Of a stretch of 64,000 bases of DNA, positions 1 through 7,090 are shown piece by piece (positions within the stretch are counted from its first letter, which is position 1; every line of letters begins with the position of its first letter). The notes below the pieces were generated by a model that searched no databases, had not been told where the DNA came from, and worked only from the letters and a program-made list of their open reading frames with translations. The translations under genes and the position numbers were made by a program. The stretch is from Paenisporosarcina antarctica (GTDB lineage Bacteria; Bacillota; Bacilli; Bacillales_A; Planococcaceae), in NCBI RefSeq assembly GCF_004367585.1, contig NZ_CP038015.1:629001-693000 (forward strand), read 5' to 3'.

Positions 1-566
1 GTGAAGAGAATAATTTGTATCCTTTTGCTGGATACAAAAATATTTTAAACGTTATTTTTAATGAAGCTATGCAAAAACAGCAGTCAAAGGTTTTAGATAT
101 AGGGTTCGGAACAGGTATTTTAACTAGTAAACTTTATGAAAATGGTCATCAAATAGATGGCTTAGACTTTTCCAAGAAGATGATTGGCTTAGCACAAGAA
201 AAAATGCCAATGGCAAATTTAATGGAATGGGATATTTCAAATGGTTTACCGGACTATGTTAAAGAAAAAAAGTATGATTCTATCATAAGCACATATACAT
301 TACACCATTTGACTGATGAAGATAAAGTTATTTTAGTCAAGAGTTTACTACCTTTACTTGCTGATAATGGAAAAATTATAATTGGGGATATTGCTTTCCA
401 AACAAGAAAGAAACTTGAAATATGCAGAAATACTAGTATTCAGTATTGGGATAATGATGAATTTTATTTTGTATTTGAAGAGATAAACGCATCACTAAAA
501 AACATATGTACATGTGAATATCATTCTGAATCTCACTGTGGTGGTGTATTAATTATTTCAAAATGA
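1..566 (+). CDS. SAM-dependent methyltransferase, 5'-truncated by window edge
   Basis: The reading frame is open to the window edge (codons from base 3), so only the C-terminal ~188 residues are present. Class I methyltransferase features are visible: motif I VLDIGFGTG, then DGLDFSKKM at the end of strand 2, and TYTLHHL after strand 4, where YrrT-like enzymes have a similar 'HHL' stretch. The preceding YPFAGYKNIL also resembles the YrrT family. It should methylate a small molecule using S-adenosylmethionine; the substrate is unknown. A TTG at base 15 is unlikely to be the true start because family members carry an N-terminal segment before this point. Confidence 0.8.
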   Translation, partial: EENNLYPFAGYKNILNVIFNEAMQKQQSKVLDIGFGTGILTSKLYENGHQIDGLDFSKKMIGLAQEKMPMANLMEWDISNGLPDYVKEKKYDSIISTYTLHHLTDEDKVILVKSLLPLLADNGKIIIGDIAFQTRKKLEICRNTSIQYWDNDEFYFVFEEINASLKNICTCEYHSESHCGGVLIISK

Positions 567-662
567 TATGTATTTTAGTGGAAGAATTAGCTGCCTTTAC
601 AGGGTAGTTTTTTTATTAAATTAAAGATGTGCGTAAAAATTGATGTTGAGAGGAAGCTTAAA

Positions 663-1328
663 TTGAAGAAATATAAAATTATATTATTTGATCTAGATGG
701 GACTCTTTCAGACCCTAAAGTTGGAATAACTAAATCTGTACAATATGCTCTGCGAAAAATGGATATTGTTGAACCAGATCTAAACAAACTAGAATCCTTT
801 ATTGGTCCACCTTTGCAAGATTCATTTGCTGAATATTATCATTTCAATCAAGCAAATATTAAAATAGTTATCGACTATTATAGGGAAAGATTCATAGAAA
901 AAGGGATGTTTGAAAATGAGCTATATGTAAATATTCCTCGTCTATTAGAAAGTTTAAAGCAACAGCAAACAATCTTAGTTGTAGCTACTTCCAAGCCTAC
1001 TGTGTTTGCGGAACAAATTTTAAACTATTTTAAGATTGACCAATATTTTGAACTAGTTGTAGGTAGTAATTTAGACGGAACTCGAACATCAAAAACAGAA
1101 ATCATTCAATACATACTCGATTGTTATAAAGAGTATAAGAAAGAGGATTTTATTATGGTTGGCGATCGTAAACACGATCTTATAGGTGCAAATAATACTG
1201 GTATCGACTCTATTGGAGTAACTTATGGCTTTGGTTCATTGGAGGAGTTGAGTAAAGAAAACCCAACTCATATTGCGAACAGCGTTGAAGAATTAGCGAA
1301 ACTTTTAAAACGGATAATTCTCAAATAA
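663..1328 (+). CDS. HAD superfamily hydrolase, phosphoglycolate-phosphatase-like
   Basis: A 221-residue protein with HAD motif I (FDLDGTLSD, Asp nucleophile D10 and general acid D12), a four-helix cap region, motif II/III region around VVATSKPT, and motif IV GDRKHDLIGA. This is the Gph/PGP-type subclass I layout. It probably dephosphorylates a small phosphorylated metabolite in the cytoplasm; the substrate is not predictable. I prefer the TTG at 663 over the ATG at 627: a GAGAGGA ribosome binding site sits about 9 bases before the TTG, and the family starts just before the DxD motif. Confidence 0.85.
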   Translation: MKKYKIILFDLDGTLSDPKVGITKSVQYALRKMDIVEPDLNKLESFIGPPLQDSFAEYYHFNQANIKIVIDYYRERFIEKGMFENELYVNIPRLLESLKQQQTILVVATSKPTVFAEQILNYFKIDQYFELVVGSNLDGTRTSKTEIIQYILDCYKEYKKEDFIMVGDRKHDLIGANNTGIDSIGVTYGFGSLEELSKENPTHIANSVEELAKLLKRIILK

Positions 1329-1409
1329 TTAAATAGGAAATATAGTAGATTTGCTTAATCCAGCGACTAAAAAGATTGATTAAATTAATCAAGAAAGTGG
1401 GCGTCACAT

Positions 1410-2675
1410 TTGTTTAGAAAAGCAAAAAACATATTTTTAATAGGGATGCTAATGTTTTTTTTCACAGCGTGCTCACCGTTAACGAGCACGAAACAAGATT
1501 ATTTCAAAGATAAAGCCTTGGAATCTATTGTTCTTCAAGAGATTGAGAGTGAAGATGGAAATTTAGAGGAAGATGATTTTGCATCTATTAAAACATTGGA
1601 TGCTAGTGGTTCTGGAATCAGTGATATTAACGGAATAGAATCATTAACTTCTCTTAATTACTTAGATGTGTCCGGTAACGATATTGTCGATTTAACACCT
1701 TTACTGACGTTGGAAAAATTATCAGAAGTCCATCTAGGTGACGTATATTTCACAGGTGATATGGATGCACCTGTGTGGAGTGTACCGGAAAAACTTGAGG
1801 AAAAAGGGGTAGAAGTTAATGTTCGCGAGCGACTATCGTTTGATGAACATGATGGACCTTCAGAAGGTGTTTTTTATCGAATTCAAAAAGATAATCAAAC
1901 CGTTTATTTACTCGGATCTATTCATATAGGAGATCAAAGCTTGTATCCGCTTCACAATCAGATTGAAGCGGCATTTGAGGAAGCCGATTATTTAGCTGTT
2001 GAAATTGATATTGCGGATGTTAATGAAATAGAAGTCTCAAAGACCATGATGGAGAAGGGGATGTATACAGATGGCACAGTCCTTTCTAGCGTGGTCAGTG
2101 AAAAGGTTTTTAATGAAGCAGCTGGACATTTGTCTAGTTTAGGCTTGAACGAAGTGATGCTCGATCAATTTCAACCATGGTTTGTATCGATGATTCTCTC
2201 TGAAGTCGCTTTAGAAAAAACAAACTTAACTGGAAAAGATGGGATTGACCTTCATTTCCTGAATCGCGCAAAAGAAAAGAATATACCCATTATTAGCCTA
2301 GAATCTGTCGAAAGTCAGATTGCATCTATTAGCTCTGCCCCTAAAGAGGAGCAAATCGCCAGTTTAGAAGATATGCTTGACACATTCGATATTTATGAAG
2401 AGGAACTAACGCAATTAATTCGTCTTTGGCGTTCTGGCAACATCGAAGTATTTTCTCAATTACGACAGATTAATCAAGGTTCTGAACAGTTAGCGATGGA
2501 CGAAAGAGACTTACTAATGACGGGTCAAATAGAAGAGTTTTTAAATGCAGACGAAAGAGAAACATATTTTATTGTTGTAGGTTCACTTCACTTAGCTGGA
2601 AAAAATAGTATTGTCGACTTACTTGAAAATCGAGGTTATACAGTTGAACCTCATGCTGAATTCCGAACAAACTGA
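1410..2675 (+). CDS. lipoprotein with leucine-rich repeats fused to a TraB/GumN domain
   Basis: 421 residues from a TTG start with AAGAAAGTGGG upstream. Residues 1-21 form a lipoprotein signal ending in lipobox FTAC (Cys21), so it should be anchored on the outer face of the membrane. Residues about 42-115 are internalin-like leucine-rich repeats (SIKTLDASG, LNYLDVSGNDI). Residues about 150-415 are a TraB/PrgY/GumN domain, with the family's two GxxH motifs: GSIHIG near the domain start and GSLHLAG near the end. Some TraB-family members are metal-dependent proteases, but activity here is inference. The LRR plus TraB combination suggests the repeats recruit a protein partner. Confidence 0.8.
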   Translation: MFRKAKNIFLIGMLMFFFTACSPLTSTKQDYFKDKALESIVLQEIESEDGNLEEDDFASIKTLDASGSGISDINGIESLTSLNYLDVSGNDIVDLTPLLTLEKLSEVHLGDVYFTGDMDAPVWSVPEKLEEKGVEVNVRERLSFDEHDGPSEGVFYRIQKDNQTVYLLGSIHIGDQSLYPLHNQIEAAFEEADYLAVEIDIADVNEIEVSKTMMEKGMYTDGTVLSSVVSEKVFNEAAGHLSSLGLNEVMLDQFQPWFVSMILSEVALEKTNLTGKDGIDLHFLNRAKEKNIPIISLESVESQIASISSAPKEEQIASLEDMLDTFDIYEEELTQLIRLWRSGNIEVFSQLRQINQGSEQLAMDERDLLMTGQIEEFLNADERETYFIVVGSLHLAGKNSIVDLLENRGYTVEPHAEFRTN

Positions 2676-2791
2676 AGGGCAACAGATGAACCAGATTAAT
2701 ATATTTGCAATATTTATATTAAGGCTAGTTCAAAAGGAAATTCTGAAGACGACCTAAAAATAGAAACTAGCTTAGAGCGGATGTGTGTAAA

Positions 2792-3286
2792 ATGATATCA
2801 TTTTTGCTTTTTTATATTATAGGAATACCCATCTCTATACTTTTACATGAAGTTGGTCATGCATTGGGCATCATTCTTTTTACAAAAGAGAAGGCGTATG
2901 TATATGTTGGTTCTAACAATGAGGAGGAGAATAAGGAAAACTTTCGAATAGGAAAAATACACTTCCATATCAATTGGGCATATTTTGGCTTTTGTGTTGT
3001 GAAAAATAGGGACACCTTCACAAATTTTCAACATATTATGTTTTTAGCAGGCGGACCAATTGCATCTCTTTTGCTATTTATTGCTGCGTATTTCACATCC
3101 GCTGAGTTAACACATTATGGAAGCAAGAATTTTATAAACGGAATTACTTTCATAAATCTCTATCTTTTTATCGGTACGATTATTCCCATTATCTATCCCA
3201 ACTGGTTGAGACCATATGCAGGACTTCCATCGGATGGTTATCAAATCCTAACGGTATTAAAGGCAAGAAACAAAACTGAGTTCTAA
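2792..3286 (+). CDS. small M50-like membrane zinc metallopeptidase
   Basis: About 164 residues, strongly hydrophobic, with several predicted membrane segments. The first helix carries HEVGH (H19, E20, H23), the HExxH zinc motif embedded in a membrane segment as in site-2-type M50 proteases. The C-terminal SDG stretch (GLPSDGYQIL) occupies the position of the M50 third-ligand motif (usually NPDG). It lacks a PDZ domain. The substrate is unknown. The ATG at 2792 is preferred over GTG 2783 on spacing from AGAGCGG, but the ribosome binding site is weak. It stands alone between unrelated genes. Confidence 0.65.
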   Translation: MISFLLFYIIGIPISILLHEVGHALGIILFTKEKAYVYVGSNNEEENKENFRIGKIHFHINWAYFGFCVVKNRDTFTNFQHIMFLAGGPIASLLLFIAAYFTSAELTHYGSKNFINGITFINLYLFIGTIIPIIYPNWLRPYAGLPSDGYQILTVLKARNKTEF

Positions 3287-3340
3287 AAGTTTTGGGAGAT
3301 TGTCGTTCTATTGCTTGTCCCTAAAAAGCTCGATAACAAC

Positions 3341-3397
3341 AAACCGCAAATGTGGCCACTTTTATAAAGCTCATAAAAGTGGCCACATTTACGGTTT
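3341..3397. repeat. 25-bp-arm inverted repeat
   Basis: Arms 3341-3365 and 3373-3397 are complementary at 24 of 25 positions around a 7-base loop, with core GTGGCCAC in each arm. About 8 bases after the right arm a T-rich stretch (TGTTTTTTTC) follows, so it could act as a plus-strand terminator for the M50-like gene ending at 3286. The stem is much longer than usual for that role. Confidence 0.7.
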
Positions 3398-3540
3398 GTA
3401 AGTTCCTGTTTTTTTCTTAACGATCCAACGACAGCAAAGTTCAAAAAGATTAAGTGCAAATGCAATTAAGGAAAGCCCAAGCAAACTTTGCTCTTTTGAG
3501 CCCGAATTTTTCCTTTTGGATTCCAACTGTAAATACCCCA

Positions 3541-3603
3541 TAAGTGTCTAAGCGATAGCTAGGTCGGAAACCTGCACCAACCTATCACTCGCTAAGACAC
3601 TTA
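3541..3603. repeat. 63-bp imperfect palindrome
   Basis: The two halves (TAAGTGTCTAAGCGATAG... and its complement) pair over about 27 bases with roughly six mismatches. There is no T-run, so it is not a simple terminator. It looks like a mobile-element end or a structured repeat; no second copy was noticed in the window. Confidence 0.6.
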
Positions 3604-4132
3604 AAAAATCATCAATAGACTTTCGCGACATATCCTTACTTCACTTAAAATAGGTAGGTGATTAGATGAAAAAAATATCAGTTATATTCGTATATTATTC
3701 AGCTCATTTTTATTGTTTCTTCTGCTGATAATTCGTTTTTGACTTTTGGAATTTTGTGCAAGTGGTGGAAGTCAACCGCACCTGTTAAGTTAAATGATAA
3801 TTGCAGACGGTCAAGAATCGAACTAATGTGATTTGCGTATATACATATATCTTGAAAGTCTATTTCTATAATTTTTTATCTGTAATTTTCCTCTAAAGTT
3901 GCAACTTCTTCTGTACCTAATCTTAGTAAGGGCATCGTGAATCGTGTCCTTCTTTATCATTTCGTTCTGTATCCGAGAAATTATTTTAGTGACTGTAGAA
4001 GCCAAAATGAAAGAGTATTAATGGAACATTTAACAATAACTACGTCTACTTAAACTTGACAGTATAGTTGTCCAACATATTTTTGATGTTTACTCGTCAA
4101 TGAATTTAAAACTAAAAATGCGAACGTATGTG

Positions 4133-4141
4133 TGGTATGAT
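4133..4141 (+). promoter_or_regulatory. extended -10 promoter of the type I toxin
   Basis: TGGTATGAT is an extended -10 (TGn plus TATGAT). No good -35 box is present at 17 bases. Transcription would begin near 4148, giving a leader of about 60 bases in which CACTCC (4181-4186) can pair with GGGGTG (4196-4201) and hide the ribosome binding site. Confidence 0.45.
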
Positions 4142-4208
4142 GTAAGAATAATAGAATAGGTTACTTAAGGGTGGTTGAATCACTCCCGTCCGAAAGGGGT
4201 GTGGTGCC

Positions 4209-4292
4209 ATGTCAGTATTCGAAGCATTGATGTTTGCGGTAACTTTTACGACATTGATTGTATTGATCCTTTCATTTAACCATAAAAAATAA
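4209..4292 (+). CDS. holin-like type I toxin peptide
   Basis: 27 residues beginning MSVFEALMFAVTF and ending FNHKK: a single hydrophobic helix with a short basic tail, the pattern of the Bacillus putative holin-like toxin family (TxpA/BsrG/YonT-type small membrane toxins). A strong AAAGGGG ribosome binding site lies 9 bases before the ATG. The following sequence (bidirectional hairpin, then CCCCTTGAAGGGA, then a U-tailed hairpin) also follows the layout of these loci. Such peptides act on the cell membrane and are silenced by an antisense RNA. Expression or toxicity here is not demonstrated. Confidence 0.8.
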   Translation: MSVFEALMFAVTFTTLIVLILSFNHKK

Positions 4293-4322
4293 CCCATCCT
4301 TGAGTTCGAGCTCAGATGGGTT
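4291..4322 (-). terminator. terminator of the antitoxin RNA
   Basis: AACCCATC ... GATGGGTT stem with inner TTGAG/CTCA pairing. The T-run lies on the minus strand (opposite 4283-4289). On the plus strand the tail is poor, so toxin transcripts should read through to the next hairpin. Confidence 0.65.
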
Positions 4323-4370
4323 ATTACTCTCATTTAGACAATCCCCTTGAAGGGAGCCTGCTATTATGTT

Positions 4371-4407
4371 GATCGTTTGGTGTTTTGACCACCAAACGGT
4401 CTTTTTT
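4371..4407 (+). terminator. terminator of the toxin mRNA
   Basis: A 12-bp stem, GATCGTTTGGTG with CACCAAACGGTC (one G-T pair), a 7-base loop and a following CTTTTTT run. Confidence 0.8.
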
Positions 4408-4431
4408 AATATGTACTCATTATCTAATTAT

Positions 4432-4460
4432 ATTATACCAAAGGTGAAAAGGTGTATCAA
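4432..4460 (-). promoter_or_regulatory. promoter of the antitoxin RNA
   Basis: On the minus strand TTGATA (4455-4460) is followed after exactly 17 bases by TATAAT (4432-4437), a near-consensus sigma-A promoter reading toward the toxin gene. Confidence 0.7.
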
Positions 4461-4710
4461 CTATAGGTAGATAAGAGTGAGCTAGTTTACACTTTTCTAA
4501 CTAGCGTTGCTAGAAGTAGACTAAATTTCCTGTTTTTTGATTCCAGAGTTAAATACAAAGAATTAACAGTCCGCTTAAATGGAACCAACTTACCAGACTG
4601 AGATACGGGAGACTTGTTTAATTTTGAAATAGTTAAATTCATATTTTATTACAAGAAATTATTCATGGTAGTATAGGAGGATATAACACTATGCATCTAG
4701 GGGAGATCTT
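4461..4710. other. intergenic region before the Nudix gene
   Basis: About 250 bases with no open frame of note and no clear hairpin. It holds the leader of the Nudix gene, whose ribosome binding site AGGGGAG precedes the ATG at 4711. Confidence 0.4.
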
Positions 4711-5325
4711 ATGTTTTTAAAAAAGATTAAAAATGGGTTAAATCAAAATCAGCCTCTTTTTATAGGCGAAGAAACTGCGATGCGTTCCGCGGTTCTAATT
4801 CCGCTTGTTCAAGTAAATAATGAGTGGCATATCCTTTTTGAAGTTCGTTCACTGACAATGAGACATCAACCAGGGGATATTAGTTTTCCAGGTGGAAAAA
4901 TAGATCCAACAGATGCAACACCGTTGGATGCAGCCATCCGTGAAACCCATGAAGAGATAGGTATTGATCCATCAGCCATCCTTGTTTTGGGACAAATGAG
5001 CGCATTTATTCCCACCCCATCATTTGTTATCTACCCATTTATAGCGACCATTGATAATCATCATACTTATCACCTCAACAAAGCAGAAGTGGAAAAAGTA
5101 TTCACGGTACCGGTCCAGTGGCTGTTAAATCATCAGCCTTATAAGCATATGGTCCCCGTTCAAGCACAGCCATCACACGATTTTCCTTACGATAAAATTG
5201 CAAATGGTGATCAGTATCAATGGAAATCACATGCAATGGAGGAATGGTTTTATGAGTATAAGCAGTATACGATCTGGGGATTAACTGCTCGGATTTTAAA
5301 ACATTTTATTGATACGATCAAATAA
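4711..5325 (+). CDS. Nudix hydrolase, CoA pyrophosphatase type
   Basis: 204 residues. The CoA-pyrophosphatase signature upstream of the Nudix box is clear: FEVRSLTMRHQPGDISFPGG fits the UPF0035 pattern (R-S-x3-R-x3-G-x3-F-P-G-G). The Nudix box itself is GGKIDPTDATPLDAAIRET followed by HEEIGI, with the metal-binding REXXEE core intact as RETHEE. The family hydrolyses CoA and its derivatives to 3',5'-ADP and 4'-phosphopantetheine. It is a single-gene unit; nothing local hints at regulation. Confidence 0.88.
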   Translation: MFLKKIKNGLNQNQPLFIGEETAMRSAVLIPLVQVNNEWHILFEVRSLTMRHQPGDISFPGGKIDPTDATPLDAAIRETHEEIGIDPSAILVLGQMSAFIPTPSFVIYPFIATIDNHHTYHLNKAEVEKVFTVPVQWLLNHQPYKHMVPVQAQPSHDFPYDKIANGDQYQWKSHAMEEWFYEYKQYTIWGLTARILKHFIDTIK

Positions 5326-5660
5326 GGCATAAATCATCCGTCAAGAAACAAAATTTCAAAAATCATGAACGCTTGATTAAAGGGTTATCTTACAAGCTTG
5401 GCTATTTAGCGCATATTTAACAAATGGTTAATTGGATTAAAGTGGATTTTATAAAAAACTATTCAGTGTATAAACTACAATTGCATAAATAATAATGAAA
5501 TCCATCAACCAATGCGTTGATGGATATTTTTGTGTATAAGTAGTCATGAATCTTTAAAATTATATAAATTCTACGGAATCATTGTATGAAAAAATTTTGT
5601 GGGATTGATGCCTATTCATCTTAAATAATCCAAAATAACTACTTGCATAAAACTTATAAA
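5326..5660. other. intergenic region before the MMPL genes
   Basis: About 335 bases. Apart from the terminator at 5500-5531 and the promoter just before the operator, I see no gene or conserved structure. Confidence 0.4.
5500..5531 (+). terminator. intrinsic terminator
   Basis: TCCATCAAC/GTTGATGGA stem with a 6-base loop and a TATTTTTG tail, 175 bases after the Nudix gene. Confidence 0.75.
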
Positions 5661-5671
5661 TGAATTAATGT
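5643..5671 (+). promoter_or_regulatory. probable sigma-A promoter of the MMPL-tetR operon
   Basis: TTGCAT, 17 bases, TAATGT. The -10 lies inside the long palindrome 5661-5702, so a bound regulator would block it. Confidence 0.45.
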
Positions 5672-5702
5672 ATGTAAGTACACACTAACATATATTAATT
5701 CA
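5661..5702. promoter_or_regulatory. palindromic operator, probably for the TetR regulator
   Basis: Two 19-base arms (5661-5679 and 5684-5702) separated by ACAC match in inverted orientation at 17 of 19 positions. The palindrome begins TGAATTAAT and ends ATTAATTCA. It overlaps the likely promoter and ends 20 bases before the MMPL start codon. TetR-family proteins commonly bind such palindromes, and a tetR gene is the last gene of this operon, so autoregulation is likely (inference). Confidence 0.65.
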
Positions 5703-5722
5703 ATGAAAAGGAGCTAATAATT

Positions 5723-7090
5723 ATGTTCATCCTTAAACAATTGTCCCGGTTATTAAAGAATAAACCATTAAAAACGATCCTCTTCACTGTTTTACTTATC
5801 GTGGTTTTAGCAGTAGGAGCACGAAATGTAGAAATGGCAACCGGCAATGATACTTTAGTCAGCAGTGAATCTGATGTATACCAAGACAATCTTTCCTTAG
5901 AAAAAGAGTTTGGTGGTGAATCGATCATCCTCATGTACGAGAGTGAAGATCAAAAATCCTTACTTACCATAGATAATCTCAAGCATATGGAGGGGGTGGA
6001 AAAACAACTTGGAATAAATGAAAACATTTACAGCATCATGAGCCCTGTGATGCTCCTAAATCAGATGGCCGAAAAACAGTCTGTAAAGTATCAGGAAGGT
6101 TTATCAGAGGTCATCAATGGTCTTGATGAAATGAGTGGAAAGTTAAATAATATTGGAGATAACCTCATCATAAAAACAGAATCGGGTAATGAGTCGCAGC
6201 AAAAAGGCACAGAGGCCTCATATGAAGAGCAAATCAAACAATTCGGAATAGCCATTGATAGAACGGCATCTTCTATGCCAACTGATAACCCTCAAGTAAA
6301 AGAACAAATCATCCAATTGAAGGGATACAGTCAAATGTTGATCCAACTTTCTGAACAATTGAAACAAATTGAATCCAAACCCCCAGCACTTCAAACGACA
6401 GACGATATGACGTCAGGGCAAGGAAAACAAATACAACAGCAAGTTGAATTAAAGGAACTGGGTTCAGGATTAAAGGAAATGGGAAGTCAGTTGGAATCGA
6501 TCAGTGAGAATATGAACAATATGCAAAAATATTCTGATACCCTTTCCCCCGGACTACCTGAAACGCAAAAAACCCTTGATTATATGATTTACGATGACGA
6601 AGGGCAACTAAAAGATATGTTCAATGAGTTGGTTATGGATGACAGATACATGATGATGTCAATTAAATTCAAAGGAGAAGTAAGTGATGTCGACAAAAGT
6701 GAGGTAGTAGAATCGATTAACTCTTATCTTAATCAGCATTCATTAACAACGACAGAAACGTTTGTATCTGGAAAGCCGGTACTGGACGGGGAAATTGAAT
6801 CTTCCATGAAGGATAGTATGAAAAAAATGATGATGCTTGCTCTCATCTCAATGATTATTGTATTAATGATTACGTTTAAAACTAGATGGCGCATTTTACC
6901 TTTAGGGATAGTACTGATAGCAATAATTGGAACAATTGGAATTATGGGCTGGGTTAGCATTCCGATTACCATGGTGTCGATGGCAGTATTTCCAATTCTA
7001 ATCGGGTTAGGAATTGACTATGCCATCCAATTTCAAAGTCGATATACCGAAGAAATGGAAGAAGGTGAGGATCATTATGAAGCAAAATAA
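5723..7090 (+). CDS. MMPL/RND-family exporter, N-terminal half (split gene)
   Basis: 455 residues: membrane helix near residues 15-35, a large extracytoplasmic loop with Gln/Glu-rich coiled-coil-like sequence (about 85-270), then helices 2-4, ending GLGIDYAIQFQSRY just before a stop. YdfJ-type MMPL proteins continue without a break through a second half of equal size, which here lies in the next, overlapping frame. The GxxxDY motif of RND helix 4 is present (GLGIDYAIQF). These proteins export lipids or drugs using proton flow. The stop results from a shift at an imperfect 25-bp duplication (7080 on), so either the gene is broken or the halves are made separately. Confidence 0.8.
   Translation: MFILKQLSRLLKNKPLKTILFTVLLIVVLAVGARNVEMATGNDTLVSSESDVYQDNLSLEKEFGGESIILMYESEDQKSLLTIDNLKHMEGVEKQLGINENIYSIMSPVMLLNQMAEKQSVKYQEGLSEVINGLDEMSGKLNNIGDNLIIKTESGNESQQKGTEASYEEQIKQFGIAIDRTASSMPTDNPQVKEQIIQLKGYSQMLIQLSEQLKQIESKPPALQTTDDMTSGQGKQIQQQVELKELGSGLKEMGSQLESISENMNNMQKYSDTLSPGLPETQKTLDYMIYDDEGQLKDMFNELVMDDRYMMMSIKFKGEVSDVDKSEVVESINSYLNQHSLTTTETFVSGKPVLDGEIESSMKDSMKKMMMLALISMIIVLMITFKTRWRILPLGIVLIAIIGTIGIMGWVSIPITMVSMAVFPILIGLGIDYAIQFQSRYTEEMEEGEDHYEAK

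Larger units (their letters stand above)
3287..4132. other. gene-poor, hairpin-rich stretch
   Basis: About 850 bases with no convincing gene. It contains two large inverted repeats (listed separately) and scattered short open fragments on both strands that lack ribosome binding sites and recognisable domains. It may be decayed mobile-element or gene debris, but I could not assign a family. Confidence 0.5.
4283..4425 (-). ncRNA. predicted antisense RNA antitoxin
   Basis: A well-formed minus-strand promoter (next entry) would start an RNA near 4425. It would run through the toxin 3' untranslated region and end at the hairpin 4291-4322, which on this strand is followed by TTATTTTTT. The RNA would overlap the toxin mRNA by roughly 120-140 bases, including its last codons, as in BsrG/SR4-type pairs. 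Existence and ends are inferred from promoter and terminator only. Confidence 0.6.

Noticed and set aside
3823-4005. 60-codon minus-strand frame
   Set aside because: No ribosome binding site, no domain; lies in the gene-poor stretch before the toxin locus.
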